DNA of 64,000 nt from CAZAQV01 sp964487255. GTDB taxonomy: Bacteria > Myxococcota_A > Polyangia > Polyangiales > CAZAQV01. Below are positions 1-6,900 of this stretch, piece after piece. The position numbers and the translations under genes were made by a program. The notes below the pieces were generated by a model. It worked only from the letters and a program-made list of their open reading frames with translations, was not told where the DNA came from and ran no database searches. Each line of letters starts with the position of its first letter. Position 1 is the first letter of the stretch. The stretch is taken from positions 1-64,000 of the forward strand of contig CAZAQV010000004.1 of the NCBI GenBank assembly GCA_964487255.1, read 5' to 3'.

Positions 1-137
1 TAACTACGCCGCGCTCCGACATCCACACCGCCCCTTTTTCACCAGCCTGCTAGATCATTCCAACATGGGGGAGGTGTGTATCATCCCTACATGACGCGCA
101 ACTCGATCGATTGGGCTGCTGCCAACGTAGGCGGGGC
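1..137. other. Left-edge non-coding stretch
   Basis: This stretch lies downstream of the first minus-strand gene. A 16-codon ATG frame at 91-141 overlaps that gene's stop and has no ribosome-binding site at a useful distance, so I do not call it. I see no terminator hairpin or RNA gene here. Confidence 0.5.
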
Positions 138-1241
138 TTAGTTGCTTCGGCGCTTTGCTTTCTGAAGTTTGAGTTCTTCTTCGAAGGCGTCGGTGAGTCG
201 CAACGCTTCTGCCTCAATGGCGGTCTCAAGTCGAGCTTCCTGTAGTTCTTCGACTTGACCTCGAAACTTTCGCCATGCCACCTGGTGCTTTACCAACTCC
301 CCATAAGTGGCCGGCATTTCGGGGTGATCCTCCGCCAGCCGAAAGAGTACACGTGCTGCGCCACGCGCGTCGTTGACGCCCACGTGCGCGCCTGACAGAG
401 ACTCCTCGACGACCCTCCAGTGAAGCGCACCAAGATTGTTCTTCGTTCCGAACGCGAACATTCGGCCCCAATTGGCAACATCGATCCACTCAATCTCGGG
501 CTCAACGACGTAGATTCCGATGCGGCCAGGGTTCTCCAGCAAGCTCCACTCGTGCATCAAACCTTGCAGGTCACCTTGATGTTGAAACGCGAGAGGAACG
601 CGACCTTCTGAGAAGGTCTTGAAAAGACTGAGGCTCTCACCGAAAGCAGCCGCTTCAGAGACTTCCTTGGTCGAGTCGAGCAGCCTCAGTCGCGTTGCCT
701 TCTTCGTCGACTCTCCGCTCGAAGGCGTCATGCGTATCGTGATCTCGTTGCCTAGTTCTCTTCGTGAAATCTGGACCAGACCGATCTGCGTGGGCTCTCC
801 GATGATCCCCTCTAGGTCGACCGATACGATGTCGAGATCGCGCCATGGCGTGTCCGGGTCAAGTCCGTGAATCAAGCGAGGCCGCCATTCTTCATCGGGA
901 AGCTGTTTGGCAAGTTGCGAGATTTCGTCAAAGACCGATGCCTTAGCGCTTCTTTGAGCGATCTGCGCGATCTCGCCTGGCACGGCGCTCGCTGGGGTTG
1001 AGCCTCTGACCACGCGTCGCGCGAGATACGCGATGTCTCCAAGTGCACCACCGACGCCAGCTTGGACCCTGGAAACCAATGAAGGGAGGGTGACCCAGCG
1101 GTTCGACGCTCCTGCTGCAAGAGAGAGTTCCGTCTCAGCCTCGGCCTGGCCATGGAGGACGTTCGCGGCCTCGGCGCCGAGCTGTTTGAAACCCAAGAGC
1201 CCGATCAAAGCGATCGATAAGACGCCAGCGTACTTCACCAT
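138..1241 (-). CDS. Exported DnaQ-like (DEDDh) 3'-5' exonuclease-fold protein
   Basis: This 367-residue protein starts with a hydrophobic signal sequence or anchor (about residues 4-25). A low-complexity linker follows, and the C-terminal half looks like a DEDDh exonuclease. Motif I is VDLEG (D142, E144), motif II has D224 in QHQGDLQGL, and motif III is AHVGVNDA with H286 and D291 in the DEDDh spacing. An EWIDVANWGR segment between motifs II and III matches the usual 'ID...L.R' strand. All five expected metal or catalytic residues are present, so activity on nucleic acid is plausible. The signal-like N-terminus would place it outside the cytoplasm, which is unusual for this fold. A paralog lies immediately upstream in the direction of transcription (1360-2349). 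The fold is inferred from motifs only; the substrate is unknown. Confidence 0.62.
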   Translation of the reverse strand: MVKYAGVLSIALIGLLGFKQLGAEAANVLHGQAEAETELSLAAGASNRWVTLPSLVSRVQAGVGGALGDIAYLARRVVRGSTPASAVPGEIAQIAQRSAKASVFDEISQLAKQLPDEEWRPRLIHGLDPDTPWRDLDIVSVDLEGIIGEPTQIGLVQISRRELGNEITIRMTPSSGESTKKATRLRLLDSTKEVSEAAAFGESLSLFKTFSEGRVPLAFQHQGDLQGLMHEWSLLENPGRIGIYVVEPEIEWIDVANWGRMFAFGTKNNLGALHWRVVEESLSGAHVGVNDARGAARVLFRLAEDHPEMPATYGELVKHQVAWRKFRGQVEELQEARLETAIEAEALRLTDAFEEELKLQKAKRRSN

Positions 1242-1359
1242 CGAATCCTACTGATGCACGTTGCACGCCAAGAGTGAAAAGGCAGTTTTCTCCGCTAAAA
1301 AGCCGTAAACCGCGGACATAGGCGGCAACTGAGAGAGCCGCTCATGGAAGGCTGGCTAC

Positions 1360-2349
1360 TCATCTGCCTTGGTTCACGAGGAAGGGGAGCTCGATCTCGG
1401 CGACGCGCAGTGGTCTGAGTTCGGAAATGAGTTTGCCGTTTCGCTTGATCACTTCCTGAAAGCGAATGAGTTCTTCGTAAGTTGTTGGCCCGAAGCGCCT
1501 GAACTCTTTTCTCTCGCTGAGCCGAAAGAGTACTTTTGCCGCTGCACGTGCGTCGTTCACCGCGATGTGGGCGCCGTCAAGCTGTCCAAGTTCGAGCGCA
1601 AAGTGGACGTTTCCCAGCGCCGGGGTTGGCGTCTTGTACTCCGGGAAGACATCTACCCATAGCCCTGCATCGATCCATGCGACGCCTGGATCGGCTAGGT
1701 GAAGGTCGGGTGCCAAGTCGGACAGCACAGCAATTTCGGCCGCGATCGCCGCGCGCTCATTAGCCGATTGATAGGCCAAGGGCACGCGTCCGGCGGTCAG
1801 TCTTGTGAACTCATCGAGCTTGCTCTCAAACTTGGATGGCAGCTCTGGTTCTGCCTGGCTCAGAAGTCGTCGCGCGCTCACGGCAACCTTGGTCATGTCC
1901 CCGGATCGGGGCGTGATGTGGAGGGTTGTTTCGTCGCCGATCCAAGCGCCGTCGATCGCTACCAACCCGAATTGCGTTGGCGAACCCTTGTTGCCCTCCA
2001 CATCCATCGCAACCATCGGCAGTTCACGCCATGGCGTGTTCGGATCGATGCCGGGGATCAGCTTGCCTATCATCACCTCGTCGGGCAGCTGTTTCGCCAA
2101 CTTCGAGATCTCTTCGATGATCGAGACTGCACCTGCTTGCGATGAGCTGCCGATTGCCGGTAAACCACCGTTGCTCGCCTCCTCAGTGGCGGAGCTAGGC
2201 AGCGAAAGCGGCGGAGAACTCTGGGAAGTCGTCCCAATGCGCCCGTCGGCGCTCGACTGACCGGTGATCGCGATTGCTGCCGACTCGCCTAGGGTTGCGA
2301 AGGGGGACGCTGCGAGTAGGGCCAGCGGCAAGATGAACGCATAACGCAT
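1360..2349 (-). CDS. Exported DnaQ-like exonuclease-fold paralog with altered motif II
   Basis: This is a 329-residue paralog of the adjacent 138-1241 gene. The two share a segment before the nuclease core (KQLPDE, then TPWRE/TPWRD). I chose the ATG at 2349 because it begins a clean signal peptide (MRYAFILPLALLAASPFA); the frame is open to an ATG at 2412, but that adds 21 residues ahead of the signal peptide. The core has MDVEG (D116, E118) and AHIAVNDA (H261, D266). The motif II position aligned with D224 of the paralog is Glu198 (YQSANERA), so one metal ligand is conservatively changed and activity may be reduced. The same tandem arrangement and export signal suggest duplication followed by divergence. 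Function is unknown. Confidence 0.58.
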   Translation of the reverse strand: MRYAFILPLALLAASPFATLGESAAIAITGQSSADGRIGTTSQSSPPLSLPSSATEEASNGGLPAIGSSSQAGAVSIIEEISKLAKQLPDEVMIGKLIPGIDPNTPWRELPMVAMDVEGNKGSPTQFGLVAIDGAWIGDETTLHITPRSGDMTKVAVSARRLLSQAEPELPSKFESKLDEFTRLTAGRVPLAYQSANERAAIAAEIAVLSDLAPDLHLADPGVAWIDAGLWVDVFPEYKTPTPALGNVHFALELGQLDGAHIAVNDARAAAKVLFRLSERKEFRRFGPTTYEELIRFQEVIKRNGKLISELRPLRVAEIELPFLVNQGR

Positions 2350-2544
2350 CACCGCGACCGTGGTGCAGGATGTGTTCCAGGCTTCTTGCGAAATAAAGCC
2401 CAACAATTCCAACGGCGGAAGCTGGTGTCTCGGGGAGGTAGACCCCAGCTTCTGGCGACTCGAAGTGAGGCCCAGCCGAATCCAACGAGGCGGAACAACT
2501 TCCCCCGGTACCCTTGTTCCTCTCTTCGCGGCTCCCGCGCCGTT

Positions 2545-2582
2545 CGTTTAAACGACAAACGCCGACTCCAAAGAGCCGGCGT
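2545..2582 (-). terminator. Probable Rho-independent terminator after groEL
   Basis: On the minus strand, just past the groEL stop, ACGCCGGCTC and GAGTCGGCGT form a 10-bp stem with one G-T pair around a 4-nt loop (2559-2582). A moderately T-rich tail follows. Position and orientation fit termination of groES-groEL. Confidence 0.65.
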
Positions 2583-2604
2583 CGTCGATTTGCGAACGGG
2601 GGGA

Positions 2605-4257
2605 CTAGAAGCCCATGCCTCCGCCCATGCCGCCCATGCCGCCCATGTCAGGAGCGCCGCCGCCAGCTGCGGAGCTTTCCTTCTTGGGGCGCTCTGCAAC
2701 GAGAGCCTCGGTGGTGAGCATCAGCCCCGCGACCGAAGCTGCGTTCTGAAGCGCCGAACGCACGACCTTGGTGGGGTCGATGACGCCCGAAGCCACGAGG
2801 TCTTCGTACTTCTCGGTGCGCGCGTTGAAGCCGTGGTTGCCCTTGGCCTTGCGAACCTCGTTGACCACGATGCTGCCCTCGAGGCCTGCGTTCGCCGAGA
2901 TCTGACGAAGAGGCTCCTCGATGGCGCGGCTAAGGATGCTGACACCGACGCGCTCCTCGTCCGTGCAGTCGAGCTTGTCGAGCCCAGACTGTGAGCGAAT
3001 CAGAGCAACGCCGCCGCCAGGGACGATGCCCTCTTCGACAGCTGCGCGTGTTGCGTGAAGTGCGTCTTCAACGCGAGCCTTCTTCTCTTTCATCTCGACC
3101 TCGGTTGCTGCGCCGACATGAATGACGGCAACGCCACCGACGAGCTTCGCAAGTCGCTCTTGAAGCTTCTCGCGGTCGTAGTCGCTGGAGGTCTCCTCAA
3201 CCTGACGACGGATCGTCTCGATGCGGCCCTGGATTTCCTTCTTCTTGCCGCCACCGTCGACGATGGTGGTGTTCTCTTTGTCGATCGCGACGCGCTTCGC
3301 ACGACCAAGGTCGTTGAGCGTGACGTTCTCGAGCTTGATGCCGAGCTCTTCGCTGATGACCTGGCCACCGGTGAGGATGGCGATGTCCTTGAGCATCTCT
3401 TTGCGGCGATCGCCAAAGCCAGGAGCCTTGACGGCGACCGTGGTGAGAATGCCGCGCAGCTTGTTGACGACGAGCGTTGCAAGAGCCTCGCCCTCGACGT
3501 CCTCAGCGACGATCATCAGAGGCTTCTGCTGACGAGCAATCGCTTCGAGCACGGGAAGGAGATCCTTCATGTTCGAGATCTTCTTTTCGACGAGAAGAAT
3601 GTACGCATCTTCGAGGACGCATTCCATGCGCTCTGGATCGGTTACGAAGTAAGGGGAAAGGTAGCCACGGTCGAACTGCATGCCTTCAACCACGTCGAGC
3701 TCGGTCTCAAGGCCCTTGGCCTCTTCAACCGTGATGACGCCCTCTTTGCCGACCTTCTCCATCGCCTCGGCGATGATGTTGCCGATGGTCTCGTCGCCGT
3801 TGGCGCTAATGGTGCCAACCTGCGCGATTTCGCGTGGGTCCTTGGTGGACTTGGAAAGCTTCGCGAGCTTGTCGGTGATGTGCTTGACGGCGATGTCGAT
3901 GCCGCGCTTGATCTCCATGGGGTTGTGACCCGCAGCGACCATCTTCGAGCCCTCGCGGAAGATAGCTTGCGCGAGAACGGTTGCGGTCGTGGTGCCGTCA
4001 CCTGCGATGTCCGAGGTCTTCGAAGCAACCTCGCGGACCATCTGTGCGCCCATGTTCTCGAACTTGTTCTCAAGCTCGATCTCTTTGGCGACGGTTACGC
4101 CGTCCTTGGTGACGGTCGGTGCGCCGAAGCTCTTTTCGATGACAACGTTACGGCCCTTGGGTCCCAGGGTAACCTTGACGGCGTTGGCAAGTTGGTTGAC
4201 GCCCGAGAGAATGCGCTCGCGTGCGTTGGTGTCATAAACGATTTCTTTTGCTGACAT
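2605..4257 (-). CDS. groEL: 60 kDa chaperonin GroEL
   Basis: GroEL forms the double-ring ATP-dependent chaperonin that folds cytoplasmic proteins with GroES. At 550 residues it has the usual length. Diagnostic features are the early KEIVYDTNARERILSGV segment, LGPKGRNVV, the ATP-binding GDGTTTATVLA around residues 86-96, and the Gly-Met-rich C-terminal tail ending GGMGGGMGF. It lies 29 bp downstream of groES on the same strand, with the CIRCE element upstream of groES, so the two form a heat-shock operon. Only one groEL is in this window; myxobacteria can carry more than one, so other copies may exist elsewhere. Confidence 0.98.
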   Translation of the reverse strand: MSAKEIVYDTNARERILSGVNQLANAVKVTLGPKGRNVVIEKSFGAPTVTKDGVTVAKEIELENKFENMGAQMVREVASKTSDIAGDGTTTATVLAQAIFREGSKMVAAGHNPMEIKRGIDIAVKHITDKLAKLSKSTKDPREIAQVGTISANGDETIGNIIAEAMEKVGKEGVITVEEAKGLETELDVVEGMQFDRGYLSPYFVTDPERMECVLEDAYILLVEKKISNMKDLLPVLEAIARQQKPLMIVAEDVEGEALATLVVNKLRGILTTVAVKAPGFGDRRKEMLKDIAILTGGQVISEELGIKLENVTLNDLGRAKRVAIDKENTTIVDGGGKKKEIQGRIETIRRQVEETSSDYDREKLQERLAKLVGGVAVIHVGAATEVEMKEKKARVEDALHATRAAVEEGIVPGGGVALIRSQSGLDKLDCTDEERVGVSILSRAIEEPLRQISANAGLEGSIVVNEVRKAKGNHGFNARTEKYEDLVASGVIDPTKVVRSALQNAASVAGLMLTTEALVAERPKKESSAAGGGAPDMGGMGGMGGGMGF

Positions 4258-4286
4258 AATGTACTCCTAAATCTTTCTGTTCTTAG

Positions 4287-4577
4287 TTACTTGGTGACCA
4301 CGCCGAGGATGTCGTCCTCACGCAGGATGAGGCATTCTTCGCCTTCGATTTTGACCTCGGTGCCCGAGTACTTGCCGAAAAGGATGCGATCACCCTTTTT
4401 GACCTCAAGCTTGCGTGTCTCACCGTTGTCGAGGACCTTGCCGTTGCCAACAGCGACAACTTTGCCTTCGATGGGCTTCTCTTTGGCGGTGTCAGGGATA
4501 ATGATGCCGCCGGCTGTTTTCTCTTCTTCTTTGACACGCTTGACGAGCACGCGGTCTTGCAATGGACGAATGTTCAT
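4287..4577 (-). CDS. groES: 10 kDa co-chaperonin GroES
   Basis: GroES caps the GroEL ring. The 96-residue product begins MNIRPLQDRVLVKR and has the mobile-loop region EEKTAGGIIIPD and a typical C-terminus (LREDDILGVV). The frame is open 38 codons further upstream, but the start is fixed at 4577 by a GGAGG ribosome-binding site just before it and by the family's conserved N-terminus. The upstream extension would also run into the CIRCE region. It is first in the operon with groEL. Confidence 0.98.
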   Translation of the reverse strand: MNIRPLQDRVLVKRVKEEEKTAGGIIIPDTAKEKPIEGKVVAVGNGKVLDNGETRKLEVKKGDRILFGKYSGTEVKIEGEECLILREDDILGVVTK

Positions 4578-4650
4578 GTGGGAACCTCCGGGTTGTGGGT
4601 TGTTGCTACGTTCAGAAACGACTGAAACGACAGCGAAATAGTGATTTTGT

Positions 4651-4675
4651 TGGCACTCTAATCTGGCGAGTGCCA
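4651..4675 (-). promoter_or_regulatory. CIRCE element (HrcA operator) of groESL
   Basis: TGGCACTC at 4651-4658 and GAGTGCCA at 4668-4675 are perfect 8-bp inverted arms separated by exactly 9 nt. This matches the CIRCE layout (arms GCACTC and GAGTGC, 9-nt spacer). It lies in the groES 5' untranslated region, 73 nt upstream of the start. CIRCE is the known binding site of the HrcA repressor, so the operon is likely HrcA-controlled; hrcA itself is not in this window. Confidence 0.93.
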
Positions 4676-4689
4676 GTCGAGCAGTGCGC

Positions 4690-4717
4690 AACCTAACCCT
4701 TTGCGTGTGTAGGTCAA
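4690..4717 (-). promoter_or_regulatory. Candidate sigma-70-type promoter of groESL
   Basis: On the minus strand a TTGACC -35 box (4712-4717) is followed after 16 bp by a weak TAGGTT -10 box (4690-4695). The predicted transcript would start just ahead of the CIRCE element, the usual arrangement for HrcA control. The -10 match is only partial. Confidence 0.5.
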
Positions 4718-4887
4718 TACCTCACCAAGAAAAATACGTGAGGCGCCTCACGAGGCTTGGGTCTTGGTTTAAAGGGCGTGGTGATGCAGATGCGGCGTGA
4801 GTGCCTGTCACGGGGAGACCGTGTGTCGCGGTTCAGCACTCAGGGTACGGAATGGCTAAACTTTGGTGGTGGGTATGTGTGAGATAG

Positions 4888-4917
4888 TTCACGAATAATT
4901 TCAATACTTGCTAAAAT
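4888..4917 (+). promoter_or_regulatory. Candidate promoter giving a leaderless transcript for the 4924 gene
   Basis: TTCACG (4888-4893), an 18-bp spacer and TAAAAT (4912-4917) resemble sigma-70 -35 and -10 boxes. The -10 box ends only 6 nt before the ATG at 4924, so transcription would begin at or next to the start codon. There is no Shine-Dalgarno sequence in the AT-rich stretch before the ATG, which supports a leaderless mRNA. The rest of the divergent groES/4924 intergenic region (4718-4887) shows nothing I can assign. Confidence 0.45.
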
Positions 4918-4923
4918 AAGAAA

Positions 4924-5505
4924 ATGATCGAACTCAGTACCGATATGGGGGACTTCTTCGAGGAGCGTGTTGACGCTTCGCTTGGACGGCGTGGATGCAC
5001 CGCGTCAAAAGGGACGCGCGTCTACCTCGTGAAGCTACTCACACGTTTCACCTTTAACTCTTCCCCCGAGGCTGTCAGCGAGCCCTTGGCGCTGCGCATG
5101 GCCGACGCGATGCGCGAAGAGGGACCGATCGTCCGCCACCAAAAGCTGCGGGACCTTGGCGATAGCGCGCTCTATGTGTGCGGGTTTTTCGGGGAGAGCC
5201 TCGGTCGACGGGGAGTGAGTCGGAGCTATGTCGTGACGATGGGCGGCCGTGCGTACGGTGCCGCAGGCGGCTTACCCGCACCGCGTGGGGAAGAGGTGGG
5301 GCCGAGGGTGTTTACGGAGCTCGCCGATGGGTTCGGTCGCTACGCACAAGTGCTTGATGACGTCCGCGAGTGCACATCGCTGCGTACGCCCCAAGACATC
5401 GTGCGCCTCTACGAGCGTTGGAAGAGAACGGGATCGCCACTACTCGCGGAGCGACTGCGGGCGGAGGGCGTGTTCCCGCAAATCGAAAAAGGGCTCTGCC
5501 ATTAG
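4924..5505 (+). CDS. Conserved hypothetical protein, soluble
   Basis: This 193-residue protein has no signal peptide or membrane segment. Its composition and even charge distribution look like a folded soluble domain. Notable stretches are LALRMADAMREEGP, KLRDLGDSALYVCGFFGESL and RTPQDIVRLYERW. I recall similar paired hypothetical proteins in other deltaproteobacterial genomes but know no function. The next gene begins in the last bases of this one (1-3 nt overlap), so the pair is probably translationally coupled and may act together. The start follows a candidate promoter so closely that the mRNA may be leaderless. Confidence 0.75.
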   Translation: MIELSTDMGDFFEERVDASLGRRGCTASKGTRVYLVKLLTRFTFNSSPEAVSEPLALRMADAMREEGPIVRHQKLRDLGDSALYVCGFFGESLGRRGVSRSYVVTMGGRAYGAAGGLPAPRGEEVGPRVFTELADGFGRYAQVLDDVRECTSLRTPQDIVRLYERWKRTGSPLLAERLRAEGVFPQIEKGLCH

Positions 5506-6115
5506 TTCCCAGCGCGAGAACATTCGCGGTGTCCAGCGAAAGCTGCAGCGCCTCTATGATCTGCCCGACCTTCCGTGGGCCGACGAGTTTTTGTGCAGCG
5601 AGGACGTCGCTCGTCGAGCGGTCGGCGACGCGGTCGATCGGGGCGAGGTCTTGATCGTTCGCGAATCCGGGCAGGGTGCCGACGTTGGCTTATACCTGCA
5701 CGCCGACGCGCTGGAGGCAGGGACCGCGCAACAAAGGGCATGGGTCCAAGAGGGGGTGAGTCATCTTGTATATCTGCTGTTCCGAGCGACGCATGACCAG
5801 CGAGTCTCTGAGTTGGAACTCGAACTTCAGGCCGAGGTCGACAAATATGCGCTGCAGTTGCTCGAGGGGTGGGGCGTTGGCTTGATTCGTGCGCGCAGTG
5901 CGATGTTGCGTCGGAGCTTGTTCGCACAGGTGAGTTTTATCGATGACGTTCGCTCAGAGCGGGGGGAACGTTACCGAAAAGCGAACGAAGTGGCGTCCAG
6001 CTACACGCTCGAACTCGAGTACCGCTTCGTGCGGCGCGGGGATATGACGGGTCTTTCGCATGAGCTCAGGCGCTTTTATCGGCGTGGTCTTCGAGACAAG
6101 CTTGAAAGCGTCTGA
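5501..6115 (+). CDS. Conserved hypothetical protein with apparent ATT start
   Basis: The frame encodes about 204 residues starting ISSQRENIRGVQRKLQRLY. It contains WVQEGVSHLVYLLFRA and ELELQAEVDKYAL and a positively charged C-terminus (ELRRFYRRGLRDKL). No membrane segment is visible. The frame stays open upstream to an ATG at 5249, but that part is Cys/Ser/Arg-rich and looks like the out-of-frame shadow of the preceding gene. No ATG, GTG or TTG occurs near the junction. The ATT at 5501, overlapping the upstream TAG stop, is therefore the best start, giving (M)SSQREN, which fits my recollection of relatives. A +1 frameshift fusion or a sequencing error are alternatives. Function is unknown; it is probably coupled to the 4924 gene. 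Confidence 0.65.
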   Translation: MSSQRENIRGVQRKLQRLYDLPDLPWADEFLCSEDVARRAVGDAVDRGEVLIVRESGQGADVGLYLHADALEAGTAQQRAWVQEGVSHLVYLLFRATHDQRVSELELELQAEVDKYALQLLEGWGVGLIRARSAMLRRSLFAQVSFIDDVRSERGERYRKANEVASSYTLELEYRFVRRGDMTGLSHELRRFYRRGLRDKLESV

Positions 6116-6157
6116 AGGTCGATTGCCTTTGCCGAGACGGTATCGCAGACTGTAGAC

Positions 6158-6634
6158 GTGGTCTGGTTTTGGTGGATTGCTCAAGTTCTGATCGGGCTCT
6201 TGTACTGTAACTTCTTCGAGTGGGTTGCTCACAAGTTCGTTTTGCACGGCCTCGGCAAACACAAGCAAAGTTTCTGGGCCTTTCACTGGTCGGAGCACCA
6301 TCGCAACTGTCGCAAGTACGACTTCTACGACCCGGACTACAAACGATCGCTCTGGACCTGGAACGCGCAAGCGAAGGAAGCGTTGGCGTTGGCCGTTGGG
6401 GTCGCTCTGCACGCACCACTTGCGCTGGTTGCGCCTTTGTTCTGGGTCACGGTCGTATATGGAGCCGTGAACTATTACCGTGTCCACAAACGCTCACACC
6501 TCGACCCTGATTGGGCGAAGCGGCGCCTGCCTTGGCATTACGACCACCACATGGGGAAGGTGCAGGACGCCAACTGGTGCGTCACGCGACCCTGGTTTGA
6601 CTATCTATTGCGCACGCGGGTCACGCCGCGCTAA
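6158..6634 (+). CDS. Small sterol-desaturase/fatty-acid-hydroxylase-like membrane protein
   Basis: This 158-residue protein starts with GTG and has about two to three hydrophobic segments (residues 2-20, 75-110). It has histidine clusters typical of the di-iron fatty acid hydroxylase superfamily: HKFVLH, HWSEHH, HKRSH and HYDHH. These superfamily members insert oxygen into lipid or carotenoid substrates at a membrane di-iron site. The protein is short compared with the usual 250-300 residues and so resembles minimal members of the group. It starts 42 bp after the preceding hypothetical gene and may share its transcript. The substrate cannot be read from the sequence. Confidence 0.72.
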   Translation: MVWFWWIAQVLIGLLYCNFFEWVAHKFVLHGLGKHKQSFWAFHWSEHHRNCRKYDFYDPDYKRSLWTWNAQAKEALALAVGVALHAPLALVAPLFWVTVVYGAVNYYRVHKRSHLDPDWAKRRLPWHYDHHMGKVQDANWCVTRPWFDYLLRTRVTPR

Positions 6635-6900
6635 TCGACCGTGCGTAGCCGCGCAGTGTGGTGATGGTCAGACCTACACGTCGGACTTTGAGCGCATCTT
6701 TGACTGTGCAGGCGAGGGAATCCCTGCACCGATAGATGGTTTCGAGCTCACCAGCGAGTTGGTGCGGCTCCTCGTTTATTCCGCTGCAACACCAGAAGGT
6801 AACTTGCTGTCCTGCACCAACACCGGGATGTAGTTTGCGTGGATGTGCTTGGGCACTGTATCTTTATAGGGTTGGAAGCAAGAGTTCAGGAGGGGGCACG
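6635..6900. other. Intergenic region with promoter of the TPR membrane protein
   Basis: No convincing gene is present. The frame of the next gene is open back to an ATG at 6736, but that section codes a Cys/Pro/Ser-rich sequence unlike the rest of the protein and spans the promoter-like motif. I therefore treat it as untranslated. The motif shared with the 8582 gene lies at 6852-6862. Confidence 0.5.
6852..6862 (+). promoter_or_regulatory. GGCACTGTATC motif upstream of first TPR paralog
   Basis: The 11-mer GGCACTGTATC ends 38 nt before the TTG start at 6901. The identical 11-mer lies upstream of the paralog at 8526-8536, 45 nt before its start. The surrounding sequence differs between the two, so the conserved 11-mer is likely a promoter element or regulator site. 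It does not have the -12 GC needed for a sigma-54 promoter. Confidence 0.45.

Noticed and set aside
91..141. 16-codon ATG reading frame at the left edge
   Set aside because: It is very short, has no ribosome-binding site and overlaps the neighbouring stop codon.
3055..4254. 399-codon open frame on the plus strand
   Set aside because: It lies entirely antisense to groEL, a certain gene, and its length reflects the codon bias of groEL. It has no ribosome-binding site.
6840..6870. Sigma-54 promoter before the TPR gene
   Set aside because: The GGCAC-like part is present but no GC occurs at the right spacing for the -12 element in either copy.
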